A program made the position numbers and the translations under genes. Below, piece after piece: positions 6,986 through 14,959 of a stretch of DNA of 64,000 bases (positions are counted from its first letter, which is position 1; every line of letters begins with the position of its first letter). The DNA comes from Colimorpha sp045222295. GTDB taxonomy: Bacteria; Bacteroidota; Bacteroidia; Bacteroidales; P3. The DNA lies in assembly GCA_045222295.1 (NCBI GenBank), contig JBGUXP010000021.1, forward strand, positions 17,383-81,382, given 5' to 3'. The notes beneath the pieces are model-generated. The model saw only the letters and a program-made list of their open reading frames with translations, was not told the origin of the DNA and searched no databases.

Positions 6986-9496
6986 ATGAATATTTCTTTT
7001 GATTGGCTTAAACAGTATGTGGATATTGAGGGGATGAGCCCTCAGGAACTGGACGACCTGCTGACGTTCTCCGGCTTGGAGGTGGACAGCAAGGAGAAGG
7101 TGGAGACCATCAAGGGCGGTCTGGAGCATGTGGTGATAGCACAGGTGCTCACCTGTGAGCCGCACCCCGACAGCGACCACCTGCACCTGACCACCGTCGA
7201 CGTGGGAACGGGTACGCCGCTGAATATCGTCTGCGGCGCCCCCAACGTGGCCGCCGGACAGAAGGTGGTGTGCGCCCAGATTGGTACCAAGATTTACACT
7301 TCCGACACGGAATACTACGAGATTAAGAAAGGCAAGCTGCGCGGCGCCGTCAGCGAGGGTATGCTCTGCGCTGCCGACGAACTGCAGCTGGGCACCGACC
7401 ACGCCGGCATCATGGTGCTGCCCGACGACGCCCCCGTCGGAATGCCCGCCAAGGAATACTTCCATGTGCAGGATGATTGGCTGTTTGAGGTGGCTATCAC
7501 CGCCAACCGCATGGACGCCATTTCGCATATCGGCGTGGCACGCGACGTGGTGGCTGTCCGCAATACCCGCGAGGGAAAACAACTGAAGATACAGTGGCCG
7601 GAGGCTCCGGCATTTCCGGAAACTCCGGATTGTCCGGAGGCCATCAAGGTTACCGTCGAGGATGCCAACCTCTGCCCGCGCTATACCGGCATCACGTTGC
7701 GCAATGTGAAGGTAGGGGAGAGCCCCGAATGGCTGCAGAACCGCCTGCGCACCGTGGGTCTGCGTCCTATCAACAACGTGGTCGACGTGACCAACTTCGT
7801 CATGATGGAGGTGGGTCAGCCGCTGCACGCCTTCGACGCCGACCAGATCACTGGTGGCCACGTGATAGTGAAAACCCTGCCGCAGGGCACCAAGTTCGTC
7901 ACCCTCGACGGCGTGGAGCGCACGCTCGACGCCCGCGACCTGATGATTTGCAATGAGCAAGAGGGTATGTGCATCGCCGGCGTCTTCGGTGGACTGAAGA
8001 GCGGCACCACCATGGAGACCAAGAACGTCTTCCTCGAGAGCGCCTTCTTCAATCCCGTCAGCATCCGCAAGACCAGCCAGCGCCACACGCTGAAGACCGA
8101 CGCCAGCTACCGCTACGAGCGCACCTGCGACCCCAACATCACCGTGTGGGCGTTGCGCCGCGCCGTGAAGCTCATCCAGGAGCTCGCCGGCGGTGAGGTT
8201 TGCGGCCAGATGGTGGACCTCTACCCGAAGCCCATCGAGCGCCCGACGGTGGAGGTGAACTTCCGCCGCATGTTCGACCTCGTGGGTCAGGACATCCCGC
8301 TGGAGGCTGTCCGCACCGCCCTCAAGTCGCTGGATATCGAAATCGTCAACGAGACCGCCGAAGGCATGACCCTGAAGGTACCCACCTGCAAGGCCGACGT
8401 TACCCGCGAGTGCGACATCGTGGAGGAAATCATGCGCATCTACGGCTACAACAACATCCATATCGGTGACACCGTCAACAGCTGCCTGTCGTATGGCAAG
8501 AAGCCCGACCCGCGCAAGCTGAAGAATGCCGTCAGCGACTACCTCACCGACAACGGCTTCAGCGAGATTATGAACAACTCGCTGACCAAGAGCGAATACT
8601 ACGACCGCGTGCCCGCGGAGGGCGATAAGGCTGACGCAAATCCCGACTTCCCCGCCGACCGCTGCATCCCCATCATCAACCCCCTCTCCAAGGAACTCAA
8701 CGTCATGCGCCAGACGCTGCTCTACAGCGGCCTGGAGTGCATCGCCCGCAATATCAACTTCAGGATTCTCGATCAGAAGCTGTACGAGTTCGGTCACACG
8801 TATGTGAAGACCGACGAGGCTGACAATCAGGAACTGCCGGTTACAAAGAGGTTCTCCGAGACCGAGCACGTCAGCATCTTCATGACTGGCAACATGACCC
8901 CCGAGAGCTGGAAGATGAAAGCCGCCGAGACCGACTTCTTCTACCTCAAGGCCTACGTCATGGACATCCTGCACCGCATGCGCGTCAATATGGGCCGCGT
9001 GGAGATGGTGCCGTCGCAGTACAAGTTCTTCGCCGAAGGCCTCGATATAGTGCAGCGCGACAGCAAGAAGCTGCTGGGCACCATCGGTCGCATAGGCCGC
9101 GAGACCCTCAAGAAGATGGACATCAAGCAGCCCGTCTATTATGCCGACCTCAACTGGACGCTCCTCCTCAAGCAGTACCCCACCAAAGAGGTGCAGTACC
9201 AGGAGGTGGCCAAGTTCCCCGAGGTGCGGCGCGACCTCGCCCTCGTCTTGCGCAAGGACATCACCTTCGCCCAGGTCGAGCAGGCCGCCATGCAGTGCGA
9301 GAAGAAACTGCTCAAGCGCGTCAGCCTCTTCGACGTCTACGAAGGCAAAGGCATCGCCGACGGCTTCAAGTCGTATGCCGTCAGCTTCATCCTGCAGGAC
9401 AAGGACAAGACCCTCGCCGACAAACAGATCGAGGCCACCATGTCCAAGATCCAGAAGACCCTCGAAACGCAGCTCGGCGCCAAGATTCGCGGATAA
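6986..9496 (+). CDS. pheT: Phenylalanine-tRNA ligase beta subunit
   Basis: 836 residues, the usual length for Bacteroidales. Domains in order: N-terminal region and tRNA-binding OB fold (about 39-150, KGGLEHVVIAQVLTCEPHPD), B3/B4 editing domain (about 215-390, with RLRTVGLRPINNVVDVTNFV), B5 (about 405-475), catalytic-like core, and a C-terminal ferredoxin-fold anticodon-binding domain (about 740-836, FPEVRRDLALVL). It pairs with PheS, encoded elsewhere, to charge tRNA-Phe. Residues 206-220 (PEAPAFPETPDCPEA), a linker before B3/B4, are encoded by five CCGG cores at exact 9-bp spacing. It is monocistronic: its own promoter before it, hairpins after it. Confidence 0.96.
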   Translation: MNISFDWLKQYVDIEGMSPQELDDLLTFSGLEVDSKEKVETIKGGLEHVVIAQVLTCEPHPDSDHLHLTTVDVGTGTPLNIVCGAPNVAAGQKVVCAQIGTKIYTSDTEYYEIKKGKLRGAVSEGMLCAADELQLGTDHAGIMVLPDDAPVGMPAKEYFHVQDDWLFEVAITANRMDAISHIGVARDVVAVRNTREGKQLKIQWPEAPAFPETPDCPEAIKVTVEDANLCPRYTGITLRNVKVGESPEWLQNRLRTVGLRPINNVVDVTNFVMMEVGQPLHAFDADQITGGHVIVKTLPQGTKFVTLDGVERTLDARDLMICNEQEGMCIAGVFGGLKSGTTMETKNVFLESAFFNPVSIRKTSQRHTLKTDASYRYERTCDPNITVWALRRAVKLIQELAGGEVCGQMVDLYPKPIERPTVEVNFRRMFDLVGQDIPLEAVRTALKSLDIEIVNETAEGMTLKVPTCKADVTRECDIVEEIMRIYGYNNIHIGDTVNSCLSYGKKPDPRKLKNAVSDYLTDNGFSEIMNNSLTKSEYYDRVPAEGDKADANPDFPADRCIPIINPLSKELNVMRQTLLYSGLECIARNINFRILDQKLYEFGHTYVKTDEADNQELPVTKRFSETEHVSIFMTGNMTPESWKMKAAETDFFYLKAYVMDILHRMRVNMGRVEMVPSQYKFFAEGLDIVQRDSKKLLGTIGRIGRETLKKMDIKQPVYYADLNWTLLLKQYPTKEVQYQEVAKFPEVRRDLALVLRKDITFAQVEQAAMQCEKKLLKRVSLFDVYEGKGIADGFKSYAVSFILQDKDKTLADKQIEATMSKIQKTLETQLGAKIRG
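7598..7642 (+). repeat. (CCGG N5)5 nonamer-period repeat in pheT
   Basis: CCGG occurs at 7598, 7607, 7616, 7625 and 7634, exactly 9 bp apart, so it is frame-neutral and encodes a Pro/Glu-rich linker between the OB fold and the B3/B4 domain. It is one of six such sites in the window. Confidence 0.8.
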
Positions 9497-9499
9497 AAA

Positions 9500-9592
9500 G
9501 AAGTCCCGTATGGGACACTAAAAAATCCCGATGGGACTTTCCAATTTCCCATCGGGATTTTGCAAAATCCCGTGGGGAAATTTTTGACGATT
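9500..9592. terminator. Hairpin cluster / terminator after pheT
   Basis: Successive GC-capped palindromes: GTCCCGTATGGGAC, then AAAATCCCGATGGGA pairing perfectly (15 bp) with TCCCATCGGGATTTT, then AAAATCCC(G)TGGGGAAATTTTT. They separate the convergent pheT and lipoprotein genes and probably terminate transcription from both sides. The repeated word ATCCCG...TGGGA makes this a small repeat array as well. Confidence 0.75.
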
Positions 9593-10123
9593 TTAATACT
9601 GTCTATTCAGTTGATAGACTCCATTGACTCTTTCATCAGGAAAATCTTTGATAACAATATTGCCATTCTTTTTTAATTCCAATTTTCCACATTCATGCAT
9701 CTTGTCATCACCCCTCGGATAATACCTGAGGCTACTAAAATGGTATAAATTATTACCATTTGCAGTAAACAAATAGCAATCACCCCCAAAAAGAGCAGAA
9801 TAGTTGCCTCGGTAATCATGAACTTCAGTAGGAATACTTATCTTTAAATAAAACCAGTAGCCATCAAGTTTGACATGGCTTGGAATATTGTATTTACTAA
9901 ATTCCAATGTTTTATAATTTGTAGAAATTGTAATATGTGAAATCGGATCATATGGTTCTACTTTCTTCCATTCACAATTTTCAGGTAGTTTTACTCCTTC
10001 GGATTTTATTTCAACGTCAGTTGTCTCGGTTTCTTGAGATGATAAAAAACCATCACCTTCTCCATTTTTACAAGCGACAAATAAAACCAAGAGAAAGGAC
10101 AATAGAATTTTTGTTGTTCTCAT
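9593..10123 (-). CDS. Putative lipoprotein of unknown function
   Basis: 176 residues. The N terminus MRTTKILLSFLLVLFVAC is a lipoprotein signal peptide with Cys18 as the lipidated residue, followed by a polar, acidic stretch typical of surface-exposed Bacteroidota lipoproteins. The rest contains many aromatic beta-strand-like segments (YWFYLKISIP, GDCYLFTANGNNLYHF) but I recognise no family. Base composition is lower in GC than the neighbours. Its ATG overlaps the stop of the upstream 110-residue gene by 4 bp (ATGA), so the two are co-translated. Confidence 0.6.
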   Translation of the reverse strand: MRTTKILLSFLLVLFVACKNGEGDGFLSSQETETTDVEIKSEGVKLPENCEWKKVEPYDPISHITISTNYKTLEFSKYNIPSHVKLDGYWFYLKISIPTEVHDYRGNYSALFGGDCYLFTANGNNLYHFSSLRYYPRGDDKMHECGKLELKKNGNIVIKDFPDERVNGVYQLNRQY

Positions 10124-10452
10124 TTTAAACCTCCTTTCTCCTCACAATAGGCTCGACAAAGGGCGGGAACGCTCGGCGAGAAATAATGGTTTTTCAAATG
10201 GCTGTAGTTTGTTACGATGTGCCGACGTTCTGGCGCGGTGCGGTCAATAACTTCGCACACATAATCCCAATAAACGCGGTCAAGATTGGCTTGTCCTCCG
10301 TTTTTGCCAACAATGTGGATGGTGTCCGCATCTGGGGCAGATGCATCGATGTAACTCCGCCGTCCAAGAGTGGGTACTCGTCTTGGCTTTTTGAGCCATT
10401 TCACCATTTCGTCAAACGTTACAGAGCGAAACGGTTTCGGTTGCTGTTTCAT
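10120..10452 (-). CDS. Hypothetical protein, 110 residues
   Basis: A small basic protein (MKQQPKPFRSVTFDEMVKWLKKPRR...HIVGKNGGQANLDRVYWDYVCEVIDRTAPERRHIVTNYSHLKNHYF). I do not recognise a family. It has no signal peptide or membrane segment. It is the first gene after a promoter and structured RNA on the same strand, and it overlaps the following lipoprotein gene by 4 bp. It might be translated from a read-through of the RNA at 10470-10697. Confidence 0.5.
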   Translation of the reverse strand: MKQQPKPFRSVTFDEMVKWLKKPRRVPTLGRRSYIDASAPDADTIHIVGKNGGQANLDRVYWDYVCEVIDRTAPERRHIVTNYSHLKNHYFSPSVPALCRAYCEEKGGLK

Positions 10453-10469
10453 GCTTTTTGAGTATTAGT

Positions 10470-10697
10470 TTACGCCTACTCTTTTTACGGTTTTCGGCAC
10501 CTCCGTATAAACAAGAAGCGTGGTCTGTACACCACGTCTTTTGATGGAGGTTGTAGGAAATACCTTTGCGGAAGATGTAGTAATAACAGCCCACGCTATA
10601 ATAGCGAGAACCATTATACTGTCTTGCCGCTGTGAGTTTCCTACATTCCCATCAACAAGAACGCGCATAACGCTTCGTTGCGATTTCCTTCTGAAAT
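10470..10697 (-). ncRNA. Candidate structured RNA (rod-like, 6S-like shape)
   Basis: Transcribed leftwards from an exact promoter. Nested pairings: 10637-10655 with 10541-10560 (TTGATGG...TGTAGGAAA with TTTCCTACA...CCATCAA), 10622-10630 with 10568-10575 (GCGGCAAGA with TCTTCCGC), and a terminal hairpin CGCTATTATAGCG (10606-10594). Downstream there is a separate perfect hairpin CGTGGTGTACAGACCACG (10536-10519). A long rod with internal loops is the general shape of 6S RNA. A 67-codon reading frame (10668-10465) crosses the structure but looks incidental. It may be an independent RNA or the leader of the gene at 10120. Confidence 0.5.
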
Positions 10698-10703
10698 CGA
10701 CTG

Positions 10704-10734
10704 CAAAGATACGACATTTCTGTGACGTGGCAAA
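10704..10734 (-). promoter_or_regulatory. Promoter of the structured RNA
   Basis: Minus strand TTTG (10734-10731), 19-nt spacer, TATCTTTG (10711-10704): an exact consensus. Expected transcription start is near 10697. Confidence 0.85.
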
Positions 10735-10772
10735 ATTTATTTTGCATAGGGTGGGGAAATGATTAATAGAAA

Positions 10773-10944
10773 ACTCCTACGGAGTAGGGAAGGAGGCTGT
10801 TTTGTGAATTGCTATTAAAAGGAAGCTCCTACGGAGCATCTGGCTGTAATATAATAGAGACTTTACGGAGCATTTACGCCGTAGGCGTTTTCTTTTCATA
10901 GGTCATCGTTTCCACACATCTCCCATTCATTCTCCGTTAGGAGA
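10773..10944. repeat. Four mini-palindromes at about 52-bp intervals
   Basis: ACTCC-TAC-GGAGT (10773-10785), GCTCC-TAC-GGAGC (10825-10837), ACGCC-GTA-GGCGT (10876-10888) and TCTCC-GTTA-GGAGA (10931-10944) are spaced 51-55 bp apart in the gene-free stretch between the RNA promoter and the next gene. Flanking bases of the arms co-vary so that each stays palindromic. Confidence 0.65.
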
Positions 10945-10993
10945 TTTCTTTTTACTATTTATATAATATTTAATAACTCTTTGCGTTAATTAT

Positions 10994-11530
10994 ATGATGC
11001 AAGGCTTGGAGCAATACGATGTGAAGCTGCTGCTGGCGCTGGTGAAGAGCGTCGGCGGGCGGACGGATTTCTTCAAGGTGCTGGTGGAGGGGCCGCACCC
11101 GGAGTTGGCGGCTTTCAGCAACGCCATCCGCGGCGACGACGACGCCATGGTGTGGCTCTTCAAGCACAACTTCGCCTGGCTGGCCATCCTCAGCAACGCC
11201 TGCGACGGAGACGAGAAGGCTATCGACTGGGTCCGCAACGGCCTCACTCCCGTCAACCTCCGCTTCGCCCTGGCCTGCCAGCACGACGTGGACTCGCTGA
11301 AGTGGCTCTACAAGAACAAGCTCGGCGTGCTGTTGATGCTCGTCCGTGAGGTGGAGAAGTTTCTCAAATACCAGGAGAAGGAATATGCCTGGCCCTACGT
11401 GATGCACTTCGGCGGACACTACCGCGCCATGATGGATTTAGAAGAGTGGAAACAAAATAAAAAAGACAATGATAAAGAACAACAAACCGAACAAGGAGAA
11501 CAAAGAGGAGAAGAAGACCAGAGAGGGTAG
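10994..11530 (+). CDS. Hypothetical helical protein, 178 residues
   Basis: Mostly helical (VKLLLALVKSVGGRTDFFKVLVEGPHPELAAFSNAIRGDDDAMVWLFKHNFAWLAILSNACDGDEKAIDWV), with recurrent short helical units containing D-x-x-A-x-x-W, possibly degenerate repeats. The acidic C terminus (NKKDNDKEQQTEQGEQRGEEDQRG) overlaps the start of rluB in another frame by 62 bp. I know no function; it resembles conserved hypothetical proteins found before pseudouridine synthase genes in Bacteroidales. No signal peptide. Confidence 0.6.
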   Translation: MMQGLEQYDVKLLLALVKSVGGRTDFFKVLVEGPHPELAAFSNAIRGDDDAMVWLFKHNFAWLAILSNACDGDEKAIDWVRNGLTPVNLRFALACQHDVDSLKWLYKNKLGVLLMLVREVEKFLKYQEKEYAWPYVMHFGGHYRAMMDLEEWKQNKKDNDKEQQTEQGEQRGEEDQRG

Positions 11531-12365
11531 ACCTGTTAGAGAATCTAGATTTTCTAGAGAGTCTAGAGATTCTAGACCTGCTAGAAGAGGCACCCGCCCG
11601 GCGGGCAAAAAGCCCACAATGCAGAAACCCAAGGAGCCGCATCCCGAAGGTGCTATGCGTCTCAACAAGTATATCGCCCATGCAGGCATCTGCTCGCGCC
11701 GCGAGGCCGACGAACTCATCGCCGCCGGCAGCGTGAAGGTGAACGGCAAGGTGGTCACCGAGATGGGCTATCAGGTGCTGCCCGGCGACGAGGTCAGCTA
11801 CGGCGGCGAGAAGCTCCGATCGGAGAAACTGCGCTACTTCCTCCTCAACAAGCCCAAGGGATTCATCACCACCACTGACGACCCTCAGGAGCGCCGCACG
11901 GTGATGATGCTCATGGATGGCTGCTGCGCCGAGCGCATCTACCCCGTCGGCCGCCTCGACCGTGCCACCACCGGCCTGCTGCTCTTCACCAACGACGGCG
12001 AACTAGCTAAGCGCCTCACGCACCCCTCCACGCAGGTCTACAAAATCTACCAGGTGGAGCTCAACAAGCCTGTCACCAAGGAGGATATGAAAAAGCTTTT
12101 GGAGGGCATCGAGCTGGAAGACGGCCCCATGCATGTGGATGATATTCAGTATGCTGCCACCGGAGGCACCATCGACAAACGTGTTGTGGGTGTGGAGCTG
12201 CACAGTGGCCGCAACCGCATCGTGCGCCGCCTCTTTGAGGCCCTCGGCTACGAGGTCCACAAGCTCGACCGCGTCGTCTTCGCAGGCCTCACCAAGAAAG
12301 ACCTCCCCCGTGGCCGCTGGCGTGAACTGACTGAGAAGGAGGTCGGCTTCCTCAAAATGATTTGA
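11469..12365 (+). CDS. rluB: RsuA/RluB-family pseudouridine synthase
   Basis: 298 residues. A basic disordered N terminus (1-60) is followed by an S4 RNA-binding domain (about 63-120, MRLNKYIAHAGICSRREADELI) and a catalytic domain with YPVGRLDRATTGLLLF, where D164 is the catalytic aspartate. Homologues modify 23S rRNA (RluB, E, F) or 16S rRNA (RsuA); the RluB type is most likely. Residues 21-41 (RPV RES RFS RES RDS RPA RRG) are encoded by seven TAGA cores exactly 9 bp apart. It overlaps the preceding gene by 62 bp and is presumably cotranscribed with it. Confidence 0.9.
   Translation: MIKNNKPNKENKEEKKTREGRPVRESRFSRESRDSRPARRGTRPAGKKPTMQKPKEPHPEGAMRLNKYIAHAGICSRREADELIAAGSVKVNGKVVTEMGYQVLPGDEVSYGGEKLRSEKLRYFLLNKPKGFITTTDDPQERRTVMMLMDGCCAERIYPVGRLDRATTGLLLFTNDGELAKRLTHPSTQVYKIYQVELNKPVTKEDMKKLLEGIELEDGPMHVDDIQYAATGGTIDKRVVGVELHSGRNRIVRRLFEALGYEVHKLDRVVFAGLTKKDLPRGRWRELTEKEVGFLKMI
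11528..11590 (+). repeat. (TAGA N5)7 nonamer-period repeat in rluB
   Basis: TAGA occurs at 11528, 11537, 11546, 11555, 11564, 11573 and 11582, exactly 9 bp apart, mostly as CTAG palindromes. It encodes Arg/Ser triplets in the disordered N-terminal tail of RluB and, in another frame, overlaps the stop of the preceding gene. Confidence 0.85.
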
Positions 12366-12405
12366 GAAAGCCAGCTGCTTGCCTAAAGATGAAATAATCT
12401 ATCTC

Positions 12406-12864
12406 ATGAGTTATATTCTAGCACTTGTAGACAAAAGGTTAAATTACTCTTTCAAGGTTTTTCAGAAGAAATACAGTTGCCTTGATGGATGCAATGATTA
12501 TCATAGATGTTCTCCACGCCTGCAAAGCCTATTTCTTGAATTAAAGGATATTGTACGCCCATTGAATGGTGAGTATTCGGTGGCGGACGATGATGTGGAT
12601 ACAGGTAAATATCTTGATTCGGAATATGTGTTTGGTAAGGATGTGATTTGGATAGAGTGTGCTTCCTCGGACGTGCAGAATGTTTTTGGAGAAGTAATGG
12701 CGATTGCCCAAAAACACAAGGTTGTTTTGTACGACATTGATGGTGGACGGGCGATACTCTCCAACGGGAGGGTAATCAATAAGAAGACGGATAGAACTAG
12801 AGAATGGATAGTTGCTTTGGGAATCGCCGTTGCATTGATTGTCTCGATGTTATTTCGAAAATGA
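12406..12864 (+). CDS. Hypothetical tail-anchored membrane protein
   Basis: 152 residues from the ATG at 12406; a TTG at 12379 would add nine. The soluble part carries cysteines (YSCLDGCNDYHRCS) near residues 23-37 and the segment VLYDIDGGRAILSNGRVINKK, and the protein ends with a single hydrophobic helix (WIVALGIAVALIVSMLF), so it is probably tail-anchored with the bulk in the cytoplasm. No family recognised. It lies 40 bp after rluB and 6 bp before another membrane protein gene. Confidence 0.5.
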   Translation: MSYILALVDKRLNYSFKVFQKKYSCLDGCNDYHRCSPRLQSLFLELKDIVRPLNGEYSVADDDVDTGKYLDSEYVFGKDVIWIECASSDVQNVFGEVMAIAQKHKVVLYDIDGGRAILSNGRVINKKTDRTREWIVALGIAVALIVSMLFRK

Positions 12865-12870
12865 TTTTTA

Positions 12871-13284
12871 ATGCCCCACAACCTAAATCGTCGCCCTGAT
12901 TATCCGTTGGAGACACAAAGAATCAAGTCACGGAAGCTCATTCCTTTTAAGTGCATCTTCCGAGGCATCTTACGTTGGTTGCCACTGTGGGTACCGATCG
13001 TATTTCTGATAGGGTTGCTTACTCCCCAGTTTATGGACGATTATCGTCTGGGGTGCAGTCATGCCCTGACGACAGCGCATGTCAAGAGAGTGTATAAAGG
13101 AACTGGTAGGAATCGTGCGAAGATGGTCGAATATTATTTTTGTGTTGGAAACGAGTGGTATCATGGAAGGACCTCACCTCCCGACTCTATTTGGGCCAAT
13201 CTCCAACCTCACGACCCCTTCGAAATAGTCTATGAGACCGATAATCCCAGCAACAGTAACTGGGCAGGATACTATAAAGAATAA
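12871..13284 (+). CDS. Hypothetical membrane protein, 137 residues
   Basis: Basic N terminus, one strong membrane segment (about 33-52, WLPLWVPIVFLIGLLTPQF), then a soluble domain (HVKRVYKGTGRNRAKMVEYYFCVGNEWYHGR...PFEIVYETDNPSNSNW) that looks like a small beta domain with an ExxYxxxNPxxS end, a pattern common in short exported proteins of unknown role. Starts 6 bp after the preceding gene, so the two form an operon. Family not recognised. Confidence 0.5.
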   Translation: MPHNLNRRPDYPLETQRIKSRKLIPFKCIFRGILRWLPLWVPIVFLIGLLTPQFMDDYRLGCSHALTTAHVKRVYKGTGRNRAKMVEYYFCVGNEWYHGRTSPPDSIWANLQPHDPFEIVYETDNPSNSNWAGYYKE

Positions 13285-13364
13285 AAACAGGCTCATTCCA
13301 TCTTTGCAAGATTATTTTGCTGTTATATATAATAATTCATTTTTTAATACGTTATGAAAAAAAT

Positions 13365-14036
13365 ATGATTGCAGAGAACATAGAAAAGATTCGCGCGGAG
13401 CTACCTGCTGGTGTGAAACTGGTGGCGGTCTCGAAAATTAAGCCTGTGGAGGACATCATGGAGGCCTACAATGCCGGCCAGCGTGCCTTCGGCGAGAACT
13501 ATGCCACCGAGCTCCGCGATAAAGCCGCGGTGTTGCCCAAGGACATCGAGTGGCATTTCATCGGCCACCTGCAGGGCAAACAGTTGAAATATTATATCCC
13601 TTTCGTGAGCATGATTCATGGCGTGGACAGTTTCGAGCACCTCGAGGAGGTGGAGAAGGCTGCCGCCAAGGTTGACCGTGTGGTTGACGTGTTGCTGCAA
13701 GTGCATGTGGCAAAGGAAGAGACAAAATTTGGCTTCCTGCCAAATGAACTAGAGCATATAGAATATTCAGAACATCTAGAGCATACTAGAATCTGCGGTC
13801 TCATGGCCATGGCCAGTAACACTTCCGACAAGGCTCGTGTCCGTGCCGACTTCCACGAAGCCAAGTGTATCTTCGACACCCTCAAGGCCGGAGTTTTCAA
13901 AGACAATACTGCTTTCTGTGTGCTATCCATGGGCATGAGCCACGACTGGCGTATCGCCATCGAGGAGGGGAGCACCCTTATCCGCCTCGGATCCTCTATC
14001 TTCGGTCCTCGCGACTACAGTCTCCTTAAACATTAA
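13365..14036 (+). CDS. YggS/PLPBP-family pyridoxal phosphate homeostasis protein
   Basis: 223 residues from the ATG at 13365 (an upstream in-frame opening at 13317 adds 16 unlikely residues). An alanine-racemase-like TIM barrel without the second domain; KLVAVSKIKP contains the PLP-binding lysine (K24), and FGENYATEL and WHFIGHLQGKQLKY are the family signatures, as is the C-terminal LSMGMSHDWRIAIEEGSTLIRLGSSIFG. The family binds PLP and balances vitamin B6 and amino-acid pools. Residues 129-143 (LEH IEY SEH LEH TRI) are encoded by CTAGAGCAT-like units with 9-bp period. A weak CATCTTTG box lies at 13299-13306. Confidence 0.92.
   Translation: MIAENIEKIRAELPAGVKLVAVSKIKPVEDIMEAYNAGQRAFGENYATELRDKAAVLPKDIEWHFIGHLQGKQLKYYIPFVSMIHGVDSFEHLEEVEKAAAKVDRVVDVLLQVHVAKEETKFGFLPNELEHIEYSEHLEHTRICGLMAMASNTSDKARVRADFHEAKCIFDTLKAGVFKDNTAFCVLSMGMSHDWRIAIEEGSTLIRLGSSIFGPRDYSLLKH
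13749..13793 (+). repeat. CTAGAGCAT nonamer-period repeat in yggS
   Basis: Units CTAGAGCAT, ATAGAATAT, TCAGAACAT, CTAGAGCAT and then a shifted CTAGAATCT encode a charged helix surface in the PLP protein. The first and fourth cores are 27 bp (3 x 9) apart, and the two between them are degenerate. Confidence 0.65.
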
Positions 14037-14062
14037 ACTGTAAGCCTTAAACCATAAATAAT

Positions 14063-14959
14063 ATGCAAATTTTTCAGAAAAGCAAGCAAATCATCATGTC
14101 CTATGTCATTATCACCATCGGACTGATGATTTACACCTTCGGTTGGTCGGCGTTCATGTTGCCGGCGAAGATTGTCGGAGGCGGCGTCAGTGGTATGTCT
14201 GCCATTATCTACTATGCCGCAGGCATCCACATTCCCATCGGTATTCTCAACCTTGTCTTCAACGGCATCCTTGTTGCCATAGGTTTCAAGATGCTAGGAT
14301 CGAAATTTGGTGCCAACACTATCTATGGTATTGCCATGTCGTCGGTGTTCTTCATCATGTGGCAGCAAGGTCTGCATGTGGAGAACCTCTTTATGCTGCC
14401 CGATGGTACTATGGAATTCGACCCCTTCATGTGCGCTATTATTGGCGGCGCCCTCTGCGGTTTGGGCATTGGCCTGAGCTTCATCATGGGAGGCAATACC
14501 GGCGGCACCGACATCATCGCCCTTATTGTCACCAAGTATTACAACATCTCTCCTGGCCGTGTTATCATGCTCATCGACATTGTCATCGTGGGTTGCTCCT
14601 ACTTCGTCTCTGGCAAGCTGGGTAATGTGGTCTACGGCTATGTCGTCATGGGTGTCATGACCTATGTGCTCGACATGGTGCTTGATGGTAACAAGCAGTC
14701 GTACCAGATTATGGTCTTTTCGCAGAAGAACGAGGAAATCGGTGACACCGTGGCGCGTGAGGTGGGCCGTGGTGCCACGCTCCTCGATGCCGAAGGCTGC
14801 TACACCAAGCAGGGACAGAAGGTGCTCCTCATGATGGTGCACCGCACCGACAAGGCTCATGTCATGCAGATTATCCACCGCATCGACGAGAACGCCTTCA
14901 TCAGCGTCAACAAGGCCCAGGGTGTCTATGGAAAAAACTTTGAAAAATTGAAACTATGA
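14063..14959 (+). CDS. YitT-family membrane protein
   Basis: 298 residues with five or six membrane helices in the first two thirds (e.g. YVIITIGLMIYTFGWSAFMLPA, GILNLVFNGILVAIG, VIMLIDIVIVGCSYFVSG) and a cytoplasmic C-terminal DUF2179 domain (about 215-298, GRGATLLDAEGCYTKQGQKVLLMMVHR...FISVNKAQGVYGKNF). This is the standard YitT/DUF161 architecture; the transported substrate is unknown. Its stop overlaps the rpe start by 4 bp, so both are in the yggS operon. Confidence 0.9.
   Translation: MQIFQKSKQIIMSYVIITIGLMIYTFGWSAFMLPAKIVGGGVSGMSAIIYYAAGIHIPIGILNLVFNGILVAIGFKMLGSKFGANTIYGIAMSSVFFIMWQQGLHVENLFMLPDGTMEFDPFMCAIIGGALCGLGIGLSFIMGGNTGGTDIIALIVTKYYNISPGRVIMLIDIVIVGCSYFVSGKLGNVVYGYVVMGVMTYVLDMVLDGNKQSYQIMVFSQKNEEIGDTVAREVGRGATLLDAEGCYTKQGQKVLLMMVHRTDKAHVMQIIHRIDENAFISVNKAQGVYGKNFEKLKL

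Noticed and set aside
6896..8974. A 692-codon open frame on the minus strand opposite pheT
   Set aside because: High-GC codon bias of pheT leaves the opposite strand open; composition is His/Val/Gly/Leu-rich without any domain, and pheT is unambiguous.
9500..9592. IS or phage attachment site at the ATCCCG hairpins
   Set aside because: No integrase or direct target repeat; position between convergent genes fits terminators.
10465..10668. A 67-codon frame (MRVLVDGNVGN...) on the minus strand
   Set aside because: It lies wholly inside the pairing regions of the structured RNA; pairing explains the constraint better. A leader peptide is not fully excluded.
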